64,000 nt of DNA from Pelomonas lactea (GTDB lineage Bacteria; Pseudomonadota; Gammaproteobacteria; Burkholderiales; Burkholderiaceae_C), in assembly GCF_043555885.1 (NCBI RefSeq), contig NZ_JBIGHX010000006.1:248001-312000 (forward strand). The letters are read 5' to 3'. The notes beneath the pieces are model-generated. The model was given only the letters and a program-made list of their open reading frames with translations. It ran no database searches and had not been told where the DNA came from. The position numbers and the translations under genes are program-made. The number at the start of each line of letters is the position of its first letter. Within the stretch, counting starts at the first letter, position 1. This document shows, piece by piece, positions 34,567 through 44,116 of the stretch.

Positions 34567-35490
34567 ATGTTCCGTTCGACCTGGCGCCGCCGTGCGCTGC
34601 AACTGCTCACCGCGGCCACGACGGCCTGGGCGGCGCTCGGGGCGCCTGCCGCACAGGGCGCATCAAGCTTCAGGAGCGGTGCCAGCTGCAAAGCCAATGC
34701 GCCGTTCACCCTGGCGGTGGAGTGCGCGCGCGTCGCCGCGAGTTCCGACGAAGGGCTGCTTCCCAACCAGGTGCTGAGCACCGGCATCGACCCCCCGTCC
34801 AGCTTCGACTACAAGGCCTCAGCCAGCGCCAGGAGCGGCCCGGGCAACCTGGGCCTGGCCATCGCCGCCAGCCTGAGTGGGGGGCTGAACGGCTTTCCGG
34901 GCGTGCTGGGCAGCCAGGCATCGGCCACCGTGGCCTATGCCGACACCGTGCGCATCACCTCGGCGACGCTCGCGCCGGGCACGCCGATCCAGCTGACGGT
35001 CTCGCAGACCTTGAGCTTCACCATGCTGACGTCGGGCTCGGCCGCCGGGCGCCTGTTCGGCATCGTCACCGGTCTGGGCGTCAGCGGCGTTGACGGTTTC
35101 TACCTTCGCTATTGCCGGGGCAATGCCTACAGTGACTGCATTCCCGTCACGTCCGACAAGCTCGACCAGACCGTCACGCTCAGCGGCGTCGTGTCAACCC
35201 AGGTCGGCGGCAGCGTGACCCTCAGCGGCAGTTTGGACGCCTTGACGTTGGTGCTCGCCCACCGAGGCGTGGCCAGCGCCGGCTACGTGGCCTCCGCCGC
35301 CTCGATCAGCAGCCTGAACAGCGCGCACACCTTCATCGAGTCGCAGACTCCCGGCGTCACGCTGCTGGCCGACAGCGGCCACAACTACGCCGCGCTGGCC
35401 GTGCCCGAACCGGCGCCGCTGGCACTGCTGCTGGCCGGCCTGGGCGTGCTGGCCGTCAGGGCGCGGGCACGGCGGCTTTCTGCTCCCTGA
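34567..35490 (+). CDS. PEP-CTERM sorted secreted protein
   Basis: 307 residues from the ATG at 34567 (GGGAG ribosome binding site). Signal peptide (cleavage near AQGAS), a Ser/Thr/Gly-rich beta-type body, and a C-terminal PEP-CTERM signal: VPEPAPLALLLAGLGVLAVRA then a basic RARRL tail. Exosortase is expected to cleave this signal in the inner membrane before surface delivery; the exosortase gene is not in the window. The body is not recognised. The end overlaps the convergent YgjV-like gene by 35 bp. Confidence 0.85.
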   Translation: MFRSTWRRRALQLLTAATTAWAALGAPAAQGASSFRSGASCKANAPFTLAVECARVAASSDEGLLPNQVLSTGIDPPSSFDYKASASARSGPGNLGLAIAASLSGGLNGFPGVLGSQASATVAYADTVRITSATLAPGTPIQLTVSQTLSFTMLTSGSAAGRLFGIVTGLGVSGVDGFYLRYCRGNAYSDCIPVTSDKLDQTVTLSGVVSTQVGGSVTLSGSLDALTLVLAHRGVASAGYVASAASISSLNSAHTFIESQTPGVTLLADSGHNYAALAVPEPAPLALLLAGLGVLAVRARARRLSAP

Positions 35491-35971
35491 GCATCCGCAC
35501 GATCGTCGTCACGTTGATCGCCGCGATGACGACCTCCAGCGCCGTGCCGCCGATGGAGCCGACGATGACGTTGTTGACCACCCAGAGCCCCGTGCCGCAC
35601 AGCATCAGCAGCCGCATCGGCACGCCCTGCAGCGTGAAGAGCGCGATGGTGCCCAGGCATGAGGCCGTCAGCGGCAGCCAGTCGCTGGGCTGGGTGGCGA
35701 TGGCCAGGCCGAAGCCGAGGTTGGCGCAGACGACGGCCACCGCCACCCACTTCGAGCGCGTGCGCAGCGACAGCAGCGAGCGCGTCATCGAGATCAGCGA
35801 GCTGGCCACGGCCGTGGGGTTGCCCAGCAGCGCGAAGTGCACCACGTAGGCCAGGCACTCGCCGGTCATGAACCACTTGAAGCGCCGGTCGTCGGTCTGC
35901 AGGAAGCAGCCGACGCCCAGCACGAACGCCACGTAGCCGAACAGCTGGGCGGGGGAGAACCAATCGGACAT
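35456..35971 (-). CDS. YgjV-family inner membrane protein
   Basis: 171 residues from the ATG at 35971 (an ATG three codons upstream is possible). Several hydrophobic segments and the family's motifs are present: an opening QLFGYVAFVLGVGCFLQTDD, a basic RRFKWF, HFALLGNPTAVASS and a late GLWVVNNVIVGSIGGTALEV. This matches the Imp-YgjV family of small inner-membrane proteins of unknown function. Isolated gene. Confidence 0.8.
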   Translation of the reverse strand: MSDWFSPAQLFGYVAFVLGVGCFLQTDDRRFKWFMTGECLAYVVHFALLGNPTAVASSLISMTRSLLSLRTRSKWVAVAVVCANLGFGLAIATQPSDWLPLTASCLGTIALFTLQGVPMRLLMLCGTGLWVVNNVIVGSIGGTALEVVIAAINVTTIVRMLREQKAAVPAP

Positions 35972-36067
35972 CGGCGGCATTGTCGCGGCGCCGGGCCGCC
36001 CGCCATGACTCCCGGCCGGCCGCGCGGCCGCCGCGACACTGGCCGCCCCACCACCGAGGACCGCCCC

Positions 36068-36592
36068 ATGCCCACGACACCCGCCGTTTCGCGCCCGCCC
36101 GCCCTGCCTGGCCGCTGGCGCCTCGCGTGCGCCGCGGCGCTGCTGGGCCTCACAGCCGGCGCCAGCGTCGCGCAGGACGGCAACGCCCGCAGCGGCCCGC
36201 TGCACGACGAACTCGCGGCCATGGACGCCCGGCTGTTCCAGGTCGCGTTCGTCAGTTGCGACGCCGCCGCGTTCCGCGCGCTGTTCACCGAGGACGCCGA
36301 GTTCTATCACGACAAGACCGGCGCCAGCGTCGGCGACGCGGCCCGCACGCTGAAGAGCTGCCCGCGCGACCACGGCGTCACCCGCACGCTGGTGCCGGGC
36401 AGCCTGGAGGTCTACCCCATGCAGGGCTACGGCGCCGTGCAGATGGGCCGCCACGTCTTCGCGCGGGCCGGCGAGCCCGGCTCGGAAGAAGCCAGGTTCG
36501 TGCACCTGTGGAAGCGCGACGCCACCGGCTGGCGCCTGGCCCGCGTGCTGAGCTTCGACCACCGGCCCACGGCGCCGCGGCAGCCGCAGTGA
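36068..36592 (+). CDS. Secreted NTF2-like (DUF4440) protein
   Basis: 174 residues from the ATG at 36068 (CGAGGA eight bases upstream; an ATG at 36005 is less likely). Signal peptide with cleavage near SVAQ (residue 37). The mature part has the SnoaL/DUF4440 pattern: LDARLF-type helix, AFRALFTEDAEFYHDKTGAS, and a closing strand pair with FVHLWKRDATGWRLARVLSFDH. Most such proteins are small binding cones or isomerase relatives; no catalytic residues can be assigned here. Confidence 0.82.
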   Translation: MPTTPAVSRPPALPGRWRLACAAALLGLTAGASVAQDGNARSGPLHDELAAMDARLFQVAFVSCDAAAFRALFTEDAEFYHDKTGASVGDAARTLKSCPRDHGVTRTLVPGSLEVYPMQGYGAVQMGRHVFARAGEPGSEEARFVHLWKRDATGWRLARVLSFDHRPTAPRQPQ

Positions 36593-36641
36593 CGGCGCAG
36601 GGCGCCTTGACGGATTGCGCACCCCACGCCGGGCTTCAGCC

Positions 36642-36950
36642 GTGACCAAGCTCAAGTACGCACTGGCCTGCCTGCCGTTCCTGCTGCCCTGCGCCGGCTG
36701 GAAGCTGGCGCCGGTCATCGGCGCGGCGTGGGCGTGTCCGGTGGCGGACAAGTGGCCGCAGCCCTGCATCGTTGCGGCCGTCAACGTGGAGCCCGCGTTG
36801 AGCGCCATTGCTTGGTGGGGCATGCTGTTGTGGGTGCCGGGCCTGCTGATCTCGGGCCTCTGGCTTGGCAGCTACATCGCGCCGCACCTGCCACGCCCGT
36901 GGGGGCGAGGCGCGAGGCGAGGCAGTGGGGACGACCTGACCATTCCCTGA
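36642..36950 (+). CDS. Small membrane protein (hypothetical)
   Basis: 102 residues from a GTG at 36642 (VTKLKYALACLPFLLP). Two hydrophobic segments (about 6-20 and 53-75) flank a Cys-containing loop (ACPVADKWPQPC) that lies on one side of the membrane and may hold a disulphide. The C-terminal tail is Arg/Gly-rich. No family recognised. It lies 49 bp after the DUF4440 gene on the same strand. Confidence 0.5.
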   Translation: MTKLKYALACLPFLLPCAGWKLAPVIGAAWACPVADKWPQPCIVAAVNVEPALSAIAWWGMLLWVPGLLISGLWLGSYIAPHLPRPWGRGARRGSGDDLTIP

Positions 36951-37024
36951 GGTGGGCACGCGCAGGCCCTGCCCGTCCGCCGGTGAGATCACCGTCACAG
37001 TGCCGTCCGTCACGCTGACCGGCA

Positions 37025-37257
37025 CTTACGACGCTGACGCTGGACGAACTGGCCTGTGGCTGCGGCGTCAGCACCGACTGGCTGCACGCGCGGCTGGACG
37101 GCGGCCTGCTGGCCTGCTGCAACGGCGAGCCCCGCCGCTTCGCCATCCCGCAACTGCGACGCCTGGCCATCGAGCGGACTTCGGCGCCAACCAGGCGCTC
37201 GCGGCGCTGCTGGCGGACTTCATCGACGAGATTCATCGGCTGAGGGCGCGGAGGTAG
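37025..37257 (+). pseudogene. cbpM: Frameshifted remnant of a CbpM-type chaperone modulator
   Basis: The plus strand from 37025 reads LTTLTLDELACGCGVSTDWL and on through FAIPQLRRLAIER. One base is missing at about 37175-37177, after which the next frame continues DFGANQALAALLADFIDEIH and ends RLRARR with a stop at 37257. Joined, this is the MerR-like HTH and C-terminal helix of CbpM, the regulator of the DnaJ-like CbpA. There is no start codon (an in-frame TGA lies just upstream) and no cbpA gene nearby, so it is a decayed orphan. Confidence 0.7.
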
Positions 37258-37504
37258 GGGGGTGGCGGCTTTGCAGCGATCGCGGCTTGTCAGTTCGCCA
37301 GCGCGCTGCGTGAGGCCAACCGTGCTGCGGCCGCGTCTACCTGGCTCGTCAGATCAGGGCGGGCCTTGGCCGGTACGTTTGGAATGCTGCGATGCCCTCG
37401 CGGAATCACTTCTACAACTGCCCCTGGTTCACCACGGCATTGTTCGCATTCCTACCATCGCTCAGCGCAAGATGGTCACGAAAGAGCGCACCGACTCTTC
37501 ACGC
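37258..37504. other. Intergenic region, nothing recognised
   Basis: About 250 bp between the cbpM remnant and the convergent end of the secreted protein gene. No coding pattern or strong hairpin is seen. Confidence 0.5.
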
Positions 37505-38848
37505 CTACGGCTCGCGCCGGTAGTGCCGTACCGCGAGCTTGCGTCCATCAGGCGCTTCAGTCGCGAACTCCAGCAACCAGTCGCCGGAAAGCAGCAGGAA
37601 ACGCACGCGGTCGTTGCCGTCCGCCTCCGCCTGATCGCACTGCATGAGCACCTGGCGATAGCGCTTCTTCGTGCTCAGCGGTGCCAGCGCAGCATCGGCG
37701 GCGCCATCGTTGGCGAACGATGCGTCCAGGCCGTTGCCAGTCGAGGAGAAGTCGCCCAGCGCCGTGCGTTCCGCGCTTTGTTGGCCTTGGCCTGTGAGCT
37801 TCGGCAGATAAGTCAGGCCGCCGCTGTATCGGAGCGGGCAGTCAGTCGCGTCCACCAACGGCGCTCCGGCGCCTGTCTGCAGGGTGATGCGGAAAGCCTC
37901 ACCCACGCGGTGAATGTCGGCGGTGCCCGCCATGGGCTGCAACGGGGCCGTCCAGTTATCGGCACCGCGCTCCAGCCGCCAGCGGCCCAGCCACGCGGCG
38001 TCCAGCTGGCCGGTGGCGGAGGTCGTGCCCTGTGGCACCCATTCGTGGCGCCCCACGCGAGTCAGCAGAAAGACGGCCCAGCGCGGTTCGCGCTGCAGCA
38101 GTTGGTCGATCGCCAGCTCGCGCGCCTGGTGGTGCTCGGCGGTGGCGTAGAAGAACGTCCGCCCGCTGAAGGGGCTGGTGCCGCCGCCCCGGTGCAGTTC
38201 CCGGCCCCAGGTCAGATTGCCGGGTGTCAGCGCGGCGGGGCGGTTCAAGCGCAGTTGCCGGAAGGCGTCAGTTGCCCAGATGTCGTACTCGCCAGTGCAG
38301 TAGCGGAACGCGCGCTGCCAAGTTTGAACGCGGCCGTCGCAACGCTCGTAGGCGGGCTCGAACCCAATTTCGCGCAGACGGGCAAGGGCCTGGGAAGCCT
38401 TGGCGTTGTTGCAGGTGGAGGGGTCTTCGCCGCGGTCCAGCGCGGTTGTTGTCTCGCATTGCAGATAGATGACCTCAGCCACGAGGTCACCCTTGCCGAT
38501 GGCCGCTTTGAATTTCGGCAGCCAGGCGGCGTTAAAGGCTGCACGGGCGGACTCAAAGCGCGCCTCCTGTTCCGCAGCCTTGTTCGCGCAGCTCATCTCC
38601 TCGTGGGCAAGGCGCGCAGCTGCACGCTTGGACATGGGAGGGTCATCCGGGCTGCGCTCGCGATCGCAGAAGTCGGAGTTGATGGTGGGGGTCAGGGCTT
38701 CCACCGCGATGACGTCGCGGCGCAGGGCCCAGACGTCGACGAAGCCGCGGCCATCAACGGTCGCGCGGGGCTGGAAGGGTGGCGCCGCCCAAGCTGCAAT
38801 TGGCCACAGCAGGCAGGTCAGCAGCGCCGTTGCAATGGCTGACTTCAC
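37505..38848 (-). CDS. Secreted protein of unknown function
   Basis: 447 residues from a GTG at 38848. Signal peptide (MKSAIATALLTCLLWPIAAW, cleavage after AWA). The mature part has a helical, Cys-containing first half (residues about 60-190: DFCDRERS, EEMSCANKA, LQCETTT, STCNNAK, YERCDG) and a beta-rich second half with RGGGTSPFSGRTFF and LGRWRLERGADNW. No known domain. Base composition is slightly below the window average. No operon partner. Confidence 0.7.
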   Translation of the reverse strand: MKSAIATALLTCLLWPIAAWAAPPFQPRATVDGRGFVDVWALRRDVIAVEALTPTINSDFCDRERSPDDPPMSKRAAARLAHEEMSCANKAAEQEARFESARAAFNAAWLPKFKAAIGKGDLVAEVIYLQCETTTALDRGEDPSTCNNAKASQALARLREIGFEPAYERCDGRVQTWQRAFRYCTGEYDIWATDAFRQLRLNRPAALTPGNLTWGRELHRGGGTSPFSGRTFFYATAEHHQARELAIDQLLQREPRWAVFLLTRVGRHEWVPQGTTSATGQLDAAWLGRWRLERGADNWTAPLQPMAGTADIHRVGEAFRITLQTGAGAPLVDATDCPLRYSGGLTYLPKLTGQGQQSAERTALGDFSSTGNGLDASFANDGAADAALAPLSTKKRYRQVLMQCDQAEADGNDRVRFLLLSGDWLLEFATEAPDGRKLAVRHYRREP

Positions 38849-39114
38849 GGTTCACCGCAGACCGTGAATAGCCGTATCGACACGTGGCGCCTGGAGAAGG
38901 TGAGCGAGCGCATCGCCTGACGATAACTCGGGCTGGCTGTACAGGTGCTTCAAGACGAGTTGGCCGGACGCATCCTTTGCGCTCTCGGCTTCCCGCAGTG
39001 AATCTGCGGGTCACACCGACGGCGGTCATCAGCTGGTTGCGGTGGAAGCTGTCGCTCACGTCCTCAACCACGAACGGCTCAGATCAGGCTAGAGCAGACC
39101 CGCTGCCCCGCTCG
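38849..39114. other. Intergenic region with one short hairpin
   Basis: A 7-bp perfect hairpin (CCCGCAG at 38992-38998, CTGCGGG at 39004-39010) is the only structure seen. No coding sequence is supported; it lies between two minus-strand genes and should contain the start signals of the gene ending at 37505. Confidence 0.5.
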
Positions 39115-42100
39115 CTATCCCTCCGCACCATCCTTTCCGTGCTCCGTGGCAACCACCACCTTCTCCGGCCACGCCCCACCCTCGCTGAAGCATCTCCACG
39201 CCCACGTCACCCATTTCAGCAGTGATGTCGCCAGCCACAGCGCCCAGGCCAGCATCAGCGCGCGGTACAGCCAGACCGGGGCGCTGAGCACCCAGGCGCC
39301 GGCGGTGTGGTCGGTGAAGCGGTCGGACACCCAGTGCAGCTCATGGCCGCTGGAGCCCGGCCCGGCAACGAGCAGGTCGGGGTAGCCCAGCAGGCCGGTG
39401 CGCAGCACGTCCAGCAGCGCGCCGATGGCGAACAGCGTCCACAGCACCAGCGTCAGCTGCACGACGATGCGCAGCCAGCGCCGCGCCTCGGCAGCGCCCC
39501 AGCGGCGGCGCGCCTCCAGCAGGCCGAACCAGCCGGCCAGCGTGGCCAGTGCCCACAGCGACACCGGCGCCACGCCCAGCGCCAGCACGAGCCAGGCCGG
39601 CCGGGCCATCAGCCCCGGTACGCCGCGCGGCGCGAACCAGGCCAGCACCAGCACCACCGCCAGCACGCCCCAGATCAGCACGGCCGGGCCGATCAGCGGG
39701 CCGCCCACGGCCAGCACAAGACGGTCCTCGGGCACCTGCAGCTGCAGCGTGTCGTTGACGCCGGGCAGACCCAGCGCCAGCCCCTCGTGGCGCCACAGCG
39801 CGCCCATGCCCTCGGGTGCGCGCCAGCGGATGTCCACGCTCTGCGCGCCGGGCGTCAGCGGCAGGCTCAGCGCGCCGTCGCGCGGCTGCAGCGCCAGCAC
39901 CTGGCCGTCGATCTTCACGCTCAGCAGCTCGGCACCGGTCGGCAGCTTCAGCGCGTGGGGCCCGCCCAGGCTGGCGCGCAGCTTCATCGCCAGGTTCACC
40001 GTGGTGCTGCGTTCGCCGGGTTCCAGCGTCGTTTGCACGCTGTCCAGCGTCAGCGTCTGGCCGCCCACGCCGGCGGGCTTGGTGATGGCCAGCTTCAGCG
40101 TCTCGCCGGGCCAGGGGCGCCACTCGGGCCGCCACTCGCCGTCCTGCTGCAGCGCGGTGGCCGGCAGGCCGGAGGCCTCCACATGCCACTGCGGCGACGC
40201 GGCCACCGTCCAGCGCTCGACCTGGTTCGCGGCCTTGCCTGCCACCAGCGTCAGCGTGCCGGTGGGCGCCAGGCTGCTGGCCACCTCCACCGCGTCGTCG
40301 CCGCCCAGCTGCAGGCTGGCGATGCCGTTGGCCACCGTCACGCCGGCGTCGCCGACGGCCTCGCCGGGCAGCAGCGCCCACTGCACGCGCAGCGGCGCAC
40401 GGCTGGGGGCGATGCGTTCAAGCCGCGTGACGACCTGCCAGCGCAGGCCCAGTTCCAGCCGGCGGTCCACGCGCACCAGCGGCGCCAGCGCGTCGCGCTG
40501 CGTGCCGGCGTCCTCGGCGCGGGCGCTGCCGGCGGTGGCCTCGCGGCTCAGCGTGATGGCGCCGGTGCTCAGGCCGCGCGGGTCCAGGCCGGCCAGCGTC
40601 CAGCCCTTCAACTCGGTCTGCACGACGCGCGGCGGCAGCGGCAGCGCGATGTCCAGCCCACTGGCAGCGCCGACGTCGGCGCTCAGCACCAGCTGGTGCA
40701 CGCCGGCCGGCACGGCGGCCCACAGCTTGCCGTCGCTGTCGCGTCGCGTGGCAGCGGGCTGGCCGTCCAGCGTCACGCTGGCGGGCTGCCAGCCGGTGCC
40801 CTGGCCGGGCAGCGGCACGGCCACCAGCGCCTGCGCGTGGATCTCGGCGCGCAGCTGCACCGCCGAGTCCTGCGCGCTGACGAGCAGCCGGGCCAGGTCG
40901 GCACATTGCGGCACGCAGTCGGGCGGCGCGGCGAGCTTGCCGCGCAGCGCCTTCAGCTGTTCATCGCTGGGCCACGGTGCGGTGGGCGCAGTGGGCGTTG
41001 CTGCGGGCTTGTCGTCCGCCGCGTCGCTGGGCGTGGGCGCCAGGCCGAGGCCCAGCGCCACGCACAGCGCGGCCGCCACGGCGGCACCGCTGCGGCGCGG
41101 CGGCAGCGCGGGCGGCCTCAGGCCGGTCACCACCACCAGGGCCAGCGCCAGCAGCGCCAGGCCCAGCAGCTTCAGCAGCGCCGTGGCCCAGGGCGGCAGC
41201 AGCCACAGGTTCAGCGTCTGCTCGGGCGTCACGGGGCCGCTCCAGCTCAGCGTGTGCGCGCGCCAGCGCCACGTGGGCAGGCCGGGGCCGGTCTGCACGC
41301 GGGCGCCGGGGTCCACGCGGGCGAGGTCGCTGCTGTAGGGCGAGATGCCCTTGGGCGGCGCCTTCATCATCAGCGCGGGCGGCGGCACCACCCGCTCCGC
41401 CACGGCGGCGTCCCGCCGCGCATCGGGCATCTCTTCGTTGACGGCGGCGGGCACGGCGACTTCCTCCTTGTGGGCGAAGCCCAGGCCGCTGTGGACTTGT
41501 TCCAGGCTCGGGTAGATGGCCTGGCGGATCTCCGTCACGGCATAGGGCAGCAGCACCAGCACCAGCAGGCCGGCCACGGCCAGCCGGCCGCGCGCAAACA
41601 GCGTCTGCGCCCGCCCCGCCGGCATCACGCGCGCCAGCGCCGTCAGCGCCAGCAGGCCGAACCACAGCACGGCCGGCGGGCTGCCGGGCGTGTGCCAGGT
41701 CAGCGCCAGCGCCACGCCGACGAGCACGCCGGTGCGCCAGCCCAGCAGCCGGTAGGCCGCCAGCGCGGCCAGCAGCACGAAGAAGAAGTCCCACAGCGTC
41801 CACATCGCCACCCACGCGCCGTCGGCACGGCTGGGGCCTTGCGCATGTAGCAGCCGCCAGCCGGGCGGCAGCTGCAGCGTGGCCTGGACGTGGTCCACCG
41901 TGCTGGCCCAGCCGCTGGCGGGCAGCGCGCCGTCACGCGGCCAGCGGCTGTCGGCCTCGATGATGGCGCGGCTGTTGCGCACCTCGAAGCCGGCGGGGCC
42001 GTCCTTGGTGAGCTGCGTGATGGGCTGGTCGTCGCCGGTCAGCGCGGCGCGGCCCAGCTGGCCCGGCGCGGCCATCGTCAGCCGCGCGCTGGCCGACAGC

Positions 42101-43200
42101 GTGCCGTCGAAGCGGTCACTGGCCGTGAAGCCGTGGCCGTCGAAGTCCAGCCACAGCGTGCGGTTCAGGCGCAGCGCGTCAGGCGCGGGCTTGGCGTTGC
42201 CGCGCTGCAGCTCGGTCAGCTTCAGCGTCTCGCCGGGCTTGAGGCGGAAGGCCGGCAGCGCGCGCCAGCCCTCGGGCATCTCCACCTGGCGCGGGTCCAC
42301 GCTGGCCACGCCCTCGGGGCGGACCAGCCGCAGCGCCGGCGCGGCCTTCACGGCCCAGACTTCCTCGTCGGTGGCCGTCTTGGGCAGGGTCAGGGCTTGC
42401 ACGGGTGAGTTCAGCCGCGCGGTCAGCTGGATGCGCCACGCACCCGGCCTTGCCTGCACGACGAGCCGGCCGTCCTCGGCCAGCCGGGCGGGCAGCGGGC
42501 TGTCCAGCTGCATCGCCACCAGCCCCGGCAGCAGCGCCAGCGGCAGCTCCACGGCGCGGGCGCGGCCGGCCACGCGCAGCTCGTAGGCCGTCGTCACGGT
42601 CAGCGGCAGCTCGTCGTCGACGAGGCGCACCGTTTGCACGCTGACGCTGTCGGTCGCCTCGGCGGGGCTGGCCGCCGCGCGCAGCCACAGCCGGCCGTCG
42701 CCGTCGGGCGTGCGCGCCTGCGTGGCGCCGTCGCTGCTCACGACGATGGCGCCCAGGCCGGGCGGCACGGCCAGGTTCTGCGGCGTCTGTGCCCAGGCGA
42801 TGCGCCCTTCGACGACATGCGTGCCCGGCGCCAGCCACACGGCCGGGTGGCCGTCGCCCTCGGTGACGGGCAGCGCCTTGCCGCCGGCCTTCACGTCCTG
42901 CGGCCACGCGCCGGGCTCGCCCGGCAGCGCCACGCGGGCCGGGGCGCCGAACACCTGCACGTCCAGCCGGAACGTCGCCTCGCGCGCACCGGCACTGAGC
43001 TGCAGCCGGCCGGGCCAGACGCAGAAGGCTTGCTCCGACGACGCCACGGGGTTCACCGGGCAGCCCAGCGGCGGCTGGCCCTGCTGGGCCCAGGGCAGCC
43101 AGTCGCGCAATGCGGGTGGCAGCTCGGCCGGCGTCAGCGGCGCGGCGTGGGCGGCAAGGCCGGCCAGCAACAACAACAGCGGGTAGGTGAAGCGCTTCAT
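39115..43200 (-). CDS. Very large multi-domain membrane protein of unknown function
   Basis: 1361 residues from the ATG at 43200, with an AGGGAG ribosome binding site and a signal peptide (MKRFTYPLLLLLAGLAAHAA). A periplasmic beta-rich region of about 440 residues comes first, then a cluster of hydrophobic segments (about 465-560), a spacer, two more (about 677-735), a second large beta-rich domain (about 760-1165) that looks like a repeat of the first in style, and about five segments at the C-terminus (about 1170-1340). The inner linker APTPSDAADDKPAATPTAPT is disordered. No catalytic motif is seen. The gene stands alone on its strand. Confidence 0.75.
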   Translation of the reverse strand: MKRFTYPLLLLLAGLAAHAAPLTPAELPPALRDWLPWAQQGQPPLGCPVNPVASSEQAFCVWPGRLQLSAGAREATFRLDVQVFGAPARVALPGEPGAWPQDVKAGGKALPVTEGDGHPAVWLAPGTHVVEGRIAWAQTPQNLAVPPGLGAIVVSSDGATQARTPDGDGRLWLRAAASPAEATDSVSVQTVRLVDDELPLTVTTAYELRVAGRARAVELPLALLPGLVAMQLDSPLPARLAEDGRLVVQARPGAWRIQLTARLNSPVQALTLPKTATDEEVWAVKAAPALRLVRPEGVASVDPRQVEMPEGWRALPAFRLKPGETLKLTELQRGNAKPAPDALRLNRTLWLDFDGHGFTASDRFDGTLSASARLTMAAPGQLGRAALTGDDQPITQLTKDGPAGFEVRNSRAIIEADSRWPRDGALPASGWASTVDHVQATLQLPPGWRLLHAQGPSRADGAWVAMWTLWDFFFVLLAALAAYRLLGWRTGVLVGVALALTWHTPGSPPAVLWFGLLALTALARVMPAGRAQTLFARGRLAVAGLLVLVLLPYAVTEIRQAIYPSLEQVHSGLGFAHKEEVAVPAAVNEEMPDARRDAAVAERVVPPPALMMKAPPKGISPYSSDLARVDPGARVQTGPGLPTWRWRAHTLSWSGPVTPEQTLNLWLLPPWATALLKLLGLALLALALVVVTGLRPPALPPRRSGAAVAAALCVALGLGLAPTPSDAADDKPAATPTAPTAPWPSDEQLKALRGKLAAPPDCVPQCADLARLLVSAQDSAVQLRAEIHAQALVAVPLPGQGTGWQPASVTLDGQPAATRRDSDGKLWAAVPAGVHQLVLSADVGAASGLDIALPLPPRVVQTELKGWTLAGLDPRGLSTGAITLSREATAGSARAEDAGTQRDALAPLVRVDRRLELGLRWQVVTRLERIAPSRAPLRVQWALLPGEAVGDAGVTVANGIASLQLGGDDAVEVASSLAPTGTLTLVAGKAANQVERWTVAASPQWHVEASGLPATALQQDGEWRPEWRPWPGETLKLAITKPAGVGGQTLTLDSVQTTLEPGERSTTVNLAMKLRASLGGPHALKLPTGAELLSVKIDGQVLALQPRDGALSLPLTPGAQSVDIRWRAPEGMGALWRHEGLALGLPGVNDTLQLQVPEDRLVLAVGGPLIGPAVLIWGVLAVVLVLAWFAPRGVPGLMARPAWLVLALGVAPVSLWALATLAGWFGLLEARRRWGAAEARRWLRIVVQLTLVLWTLFAIGALLDVLRTGLLGYPDLLVAGPGSSGHELHWVSDRFTDHTAGAWVLSAPVWLYRALMLAWALWLATSLLKWVTWAWRCFSEGGAWPEKVVVATEHGKDGAEG

Positions 43201-43563
43201 GGGTCTCCCTGAGAGTGCGTGGCCGCAGCCGGCCGCATTGCAGCACAGCAGGCCGGCCCCGGCGCCGGGCTGGCGGCGCGGGCGCTGGGGGCGCGCCCGG
43301 CGGTGTCGTCGCGCGCACCGGCGGCAATCCCTGGCCGCGCGGGGCCGTCTCCTACAGGCCAGGGTGGCTCGCCCGCCCACACTGGCGGTACACGAACTCT
43401 TCCGTCGGTGTGTGCTGCGAACCGCCACCCCCACGGTTGCGCTCGGTCTGCTGGCCGCCGCCCTCGGCGGCGCCGCACGCTGCCTGGCTGCCCGCACATC
43501 CTTTGACAAGGCCGCCTGCGGGCGCGGCCGGCCCGCTTTCCAACCCCTGCCCAGGACGACCCC
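43201..43563. other. Divergent intergenic region, nothing recognised
   Basis: 363 bp between two divergent genes. It should hold both promoters, but no convincing -35/-10 pair, operator or RNA structure can be picked out by eye in this GC-rich stretch. Confidence 0.45.
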
Positions 43564-44037
43564 ATGAAACTCCCCGCACTGCTGCCTTCGCTGCTCATCG
43601 GCGCCGTCGCGAGCTCGCGCTCGATGACGCCCATGGCCACCATCACCACCGCCCGCCTGGCCGGGCGTCAGGCGCCGGGGCGCCTGCTGCTGCTGGACCG
43701 CCCGCTGTTCCGCTTCGGCGCACTGCTGATGGGCCTGGGCGAGCTGCTGGGCGACAAGATGAAGACGGCCCCCGACCGCACGGTGTTCCTGGGGTTGACG
43801 GCGCGCGTGGCCAGTGCCGGCATTGCCGGCGCCGCGCTGGCGCCCGAAGGCCAGGCGCGCGCCGGCGCGGCCGTGGCGGTGGCCACCGCCGTGCCGCTGG
43901 CCTATGCGACGCTGGCCGTGCGCAAGCAGGCGATGGCGCGCGTGGGCCAGACGCGCAGCGGCCTCGTCGAAGACGCGCTGGTGGTGGCCGCTGCCACCGC
44001 CATCGTCGCGCTGACGATGCGCGCGACGCGGGGCTGA
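43564..44037 (+). CDS. DUF4126 family membrane protein
   Basis: 157 residues. The opening PSLLIGAVASSRSMTPMATI and the middle GELLGDKMKTAPDRT match the DUF4126 family of small polytopic membrane proteins (four hydrophobic stretches). The family has no assigned function. It diverges from the 1361-residue membrane protein gene. Confidence 0.8.
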   Translation: MKLPALLPSLLIGAVASSRSMTPMATITTARLAGRQAPGRLLLLDRPLFRFGALLMGLGELLGDKMKTAPDRTVFLGLTARVASAGIAGAALAPEGQARAGAAVAVATAVPLAYATLAVRKQAMARVGQTRSGLVEDALVVAAATAIVALTMRATRG

Positions 44038-44116
44038 GCCACCGCAGCACGGCTGGCGACCTGAGCGCCCCGGCACCTAACATCGGGGTCAAAGGGCGAC
44101 ACCTCAGGGAGAAGAC

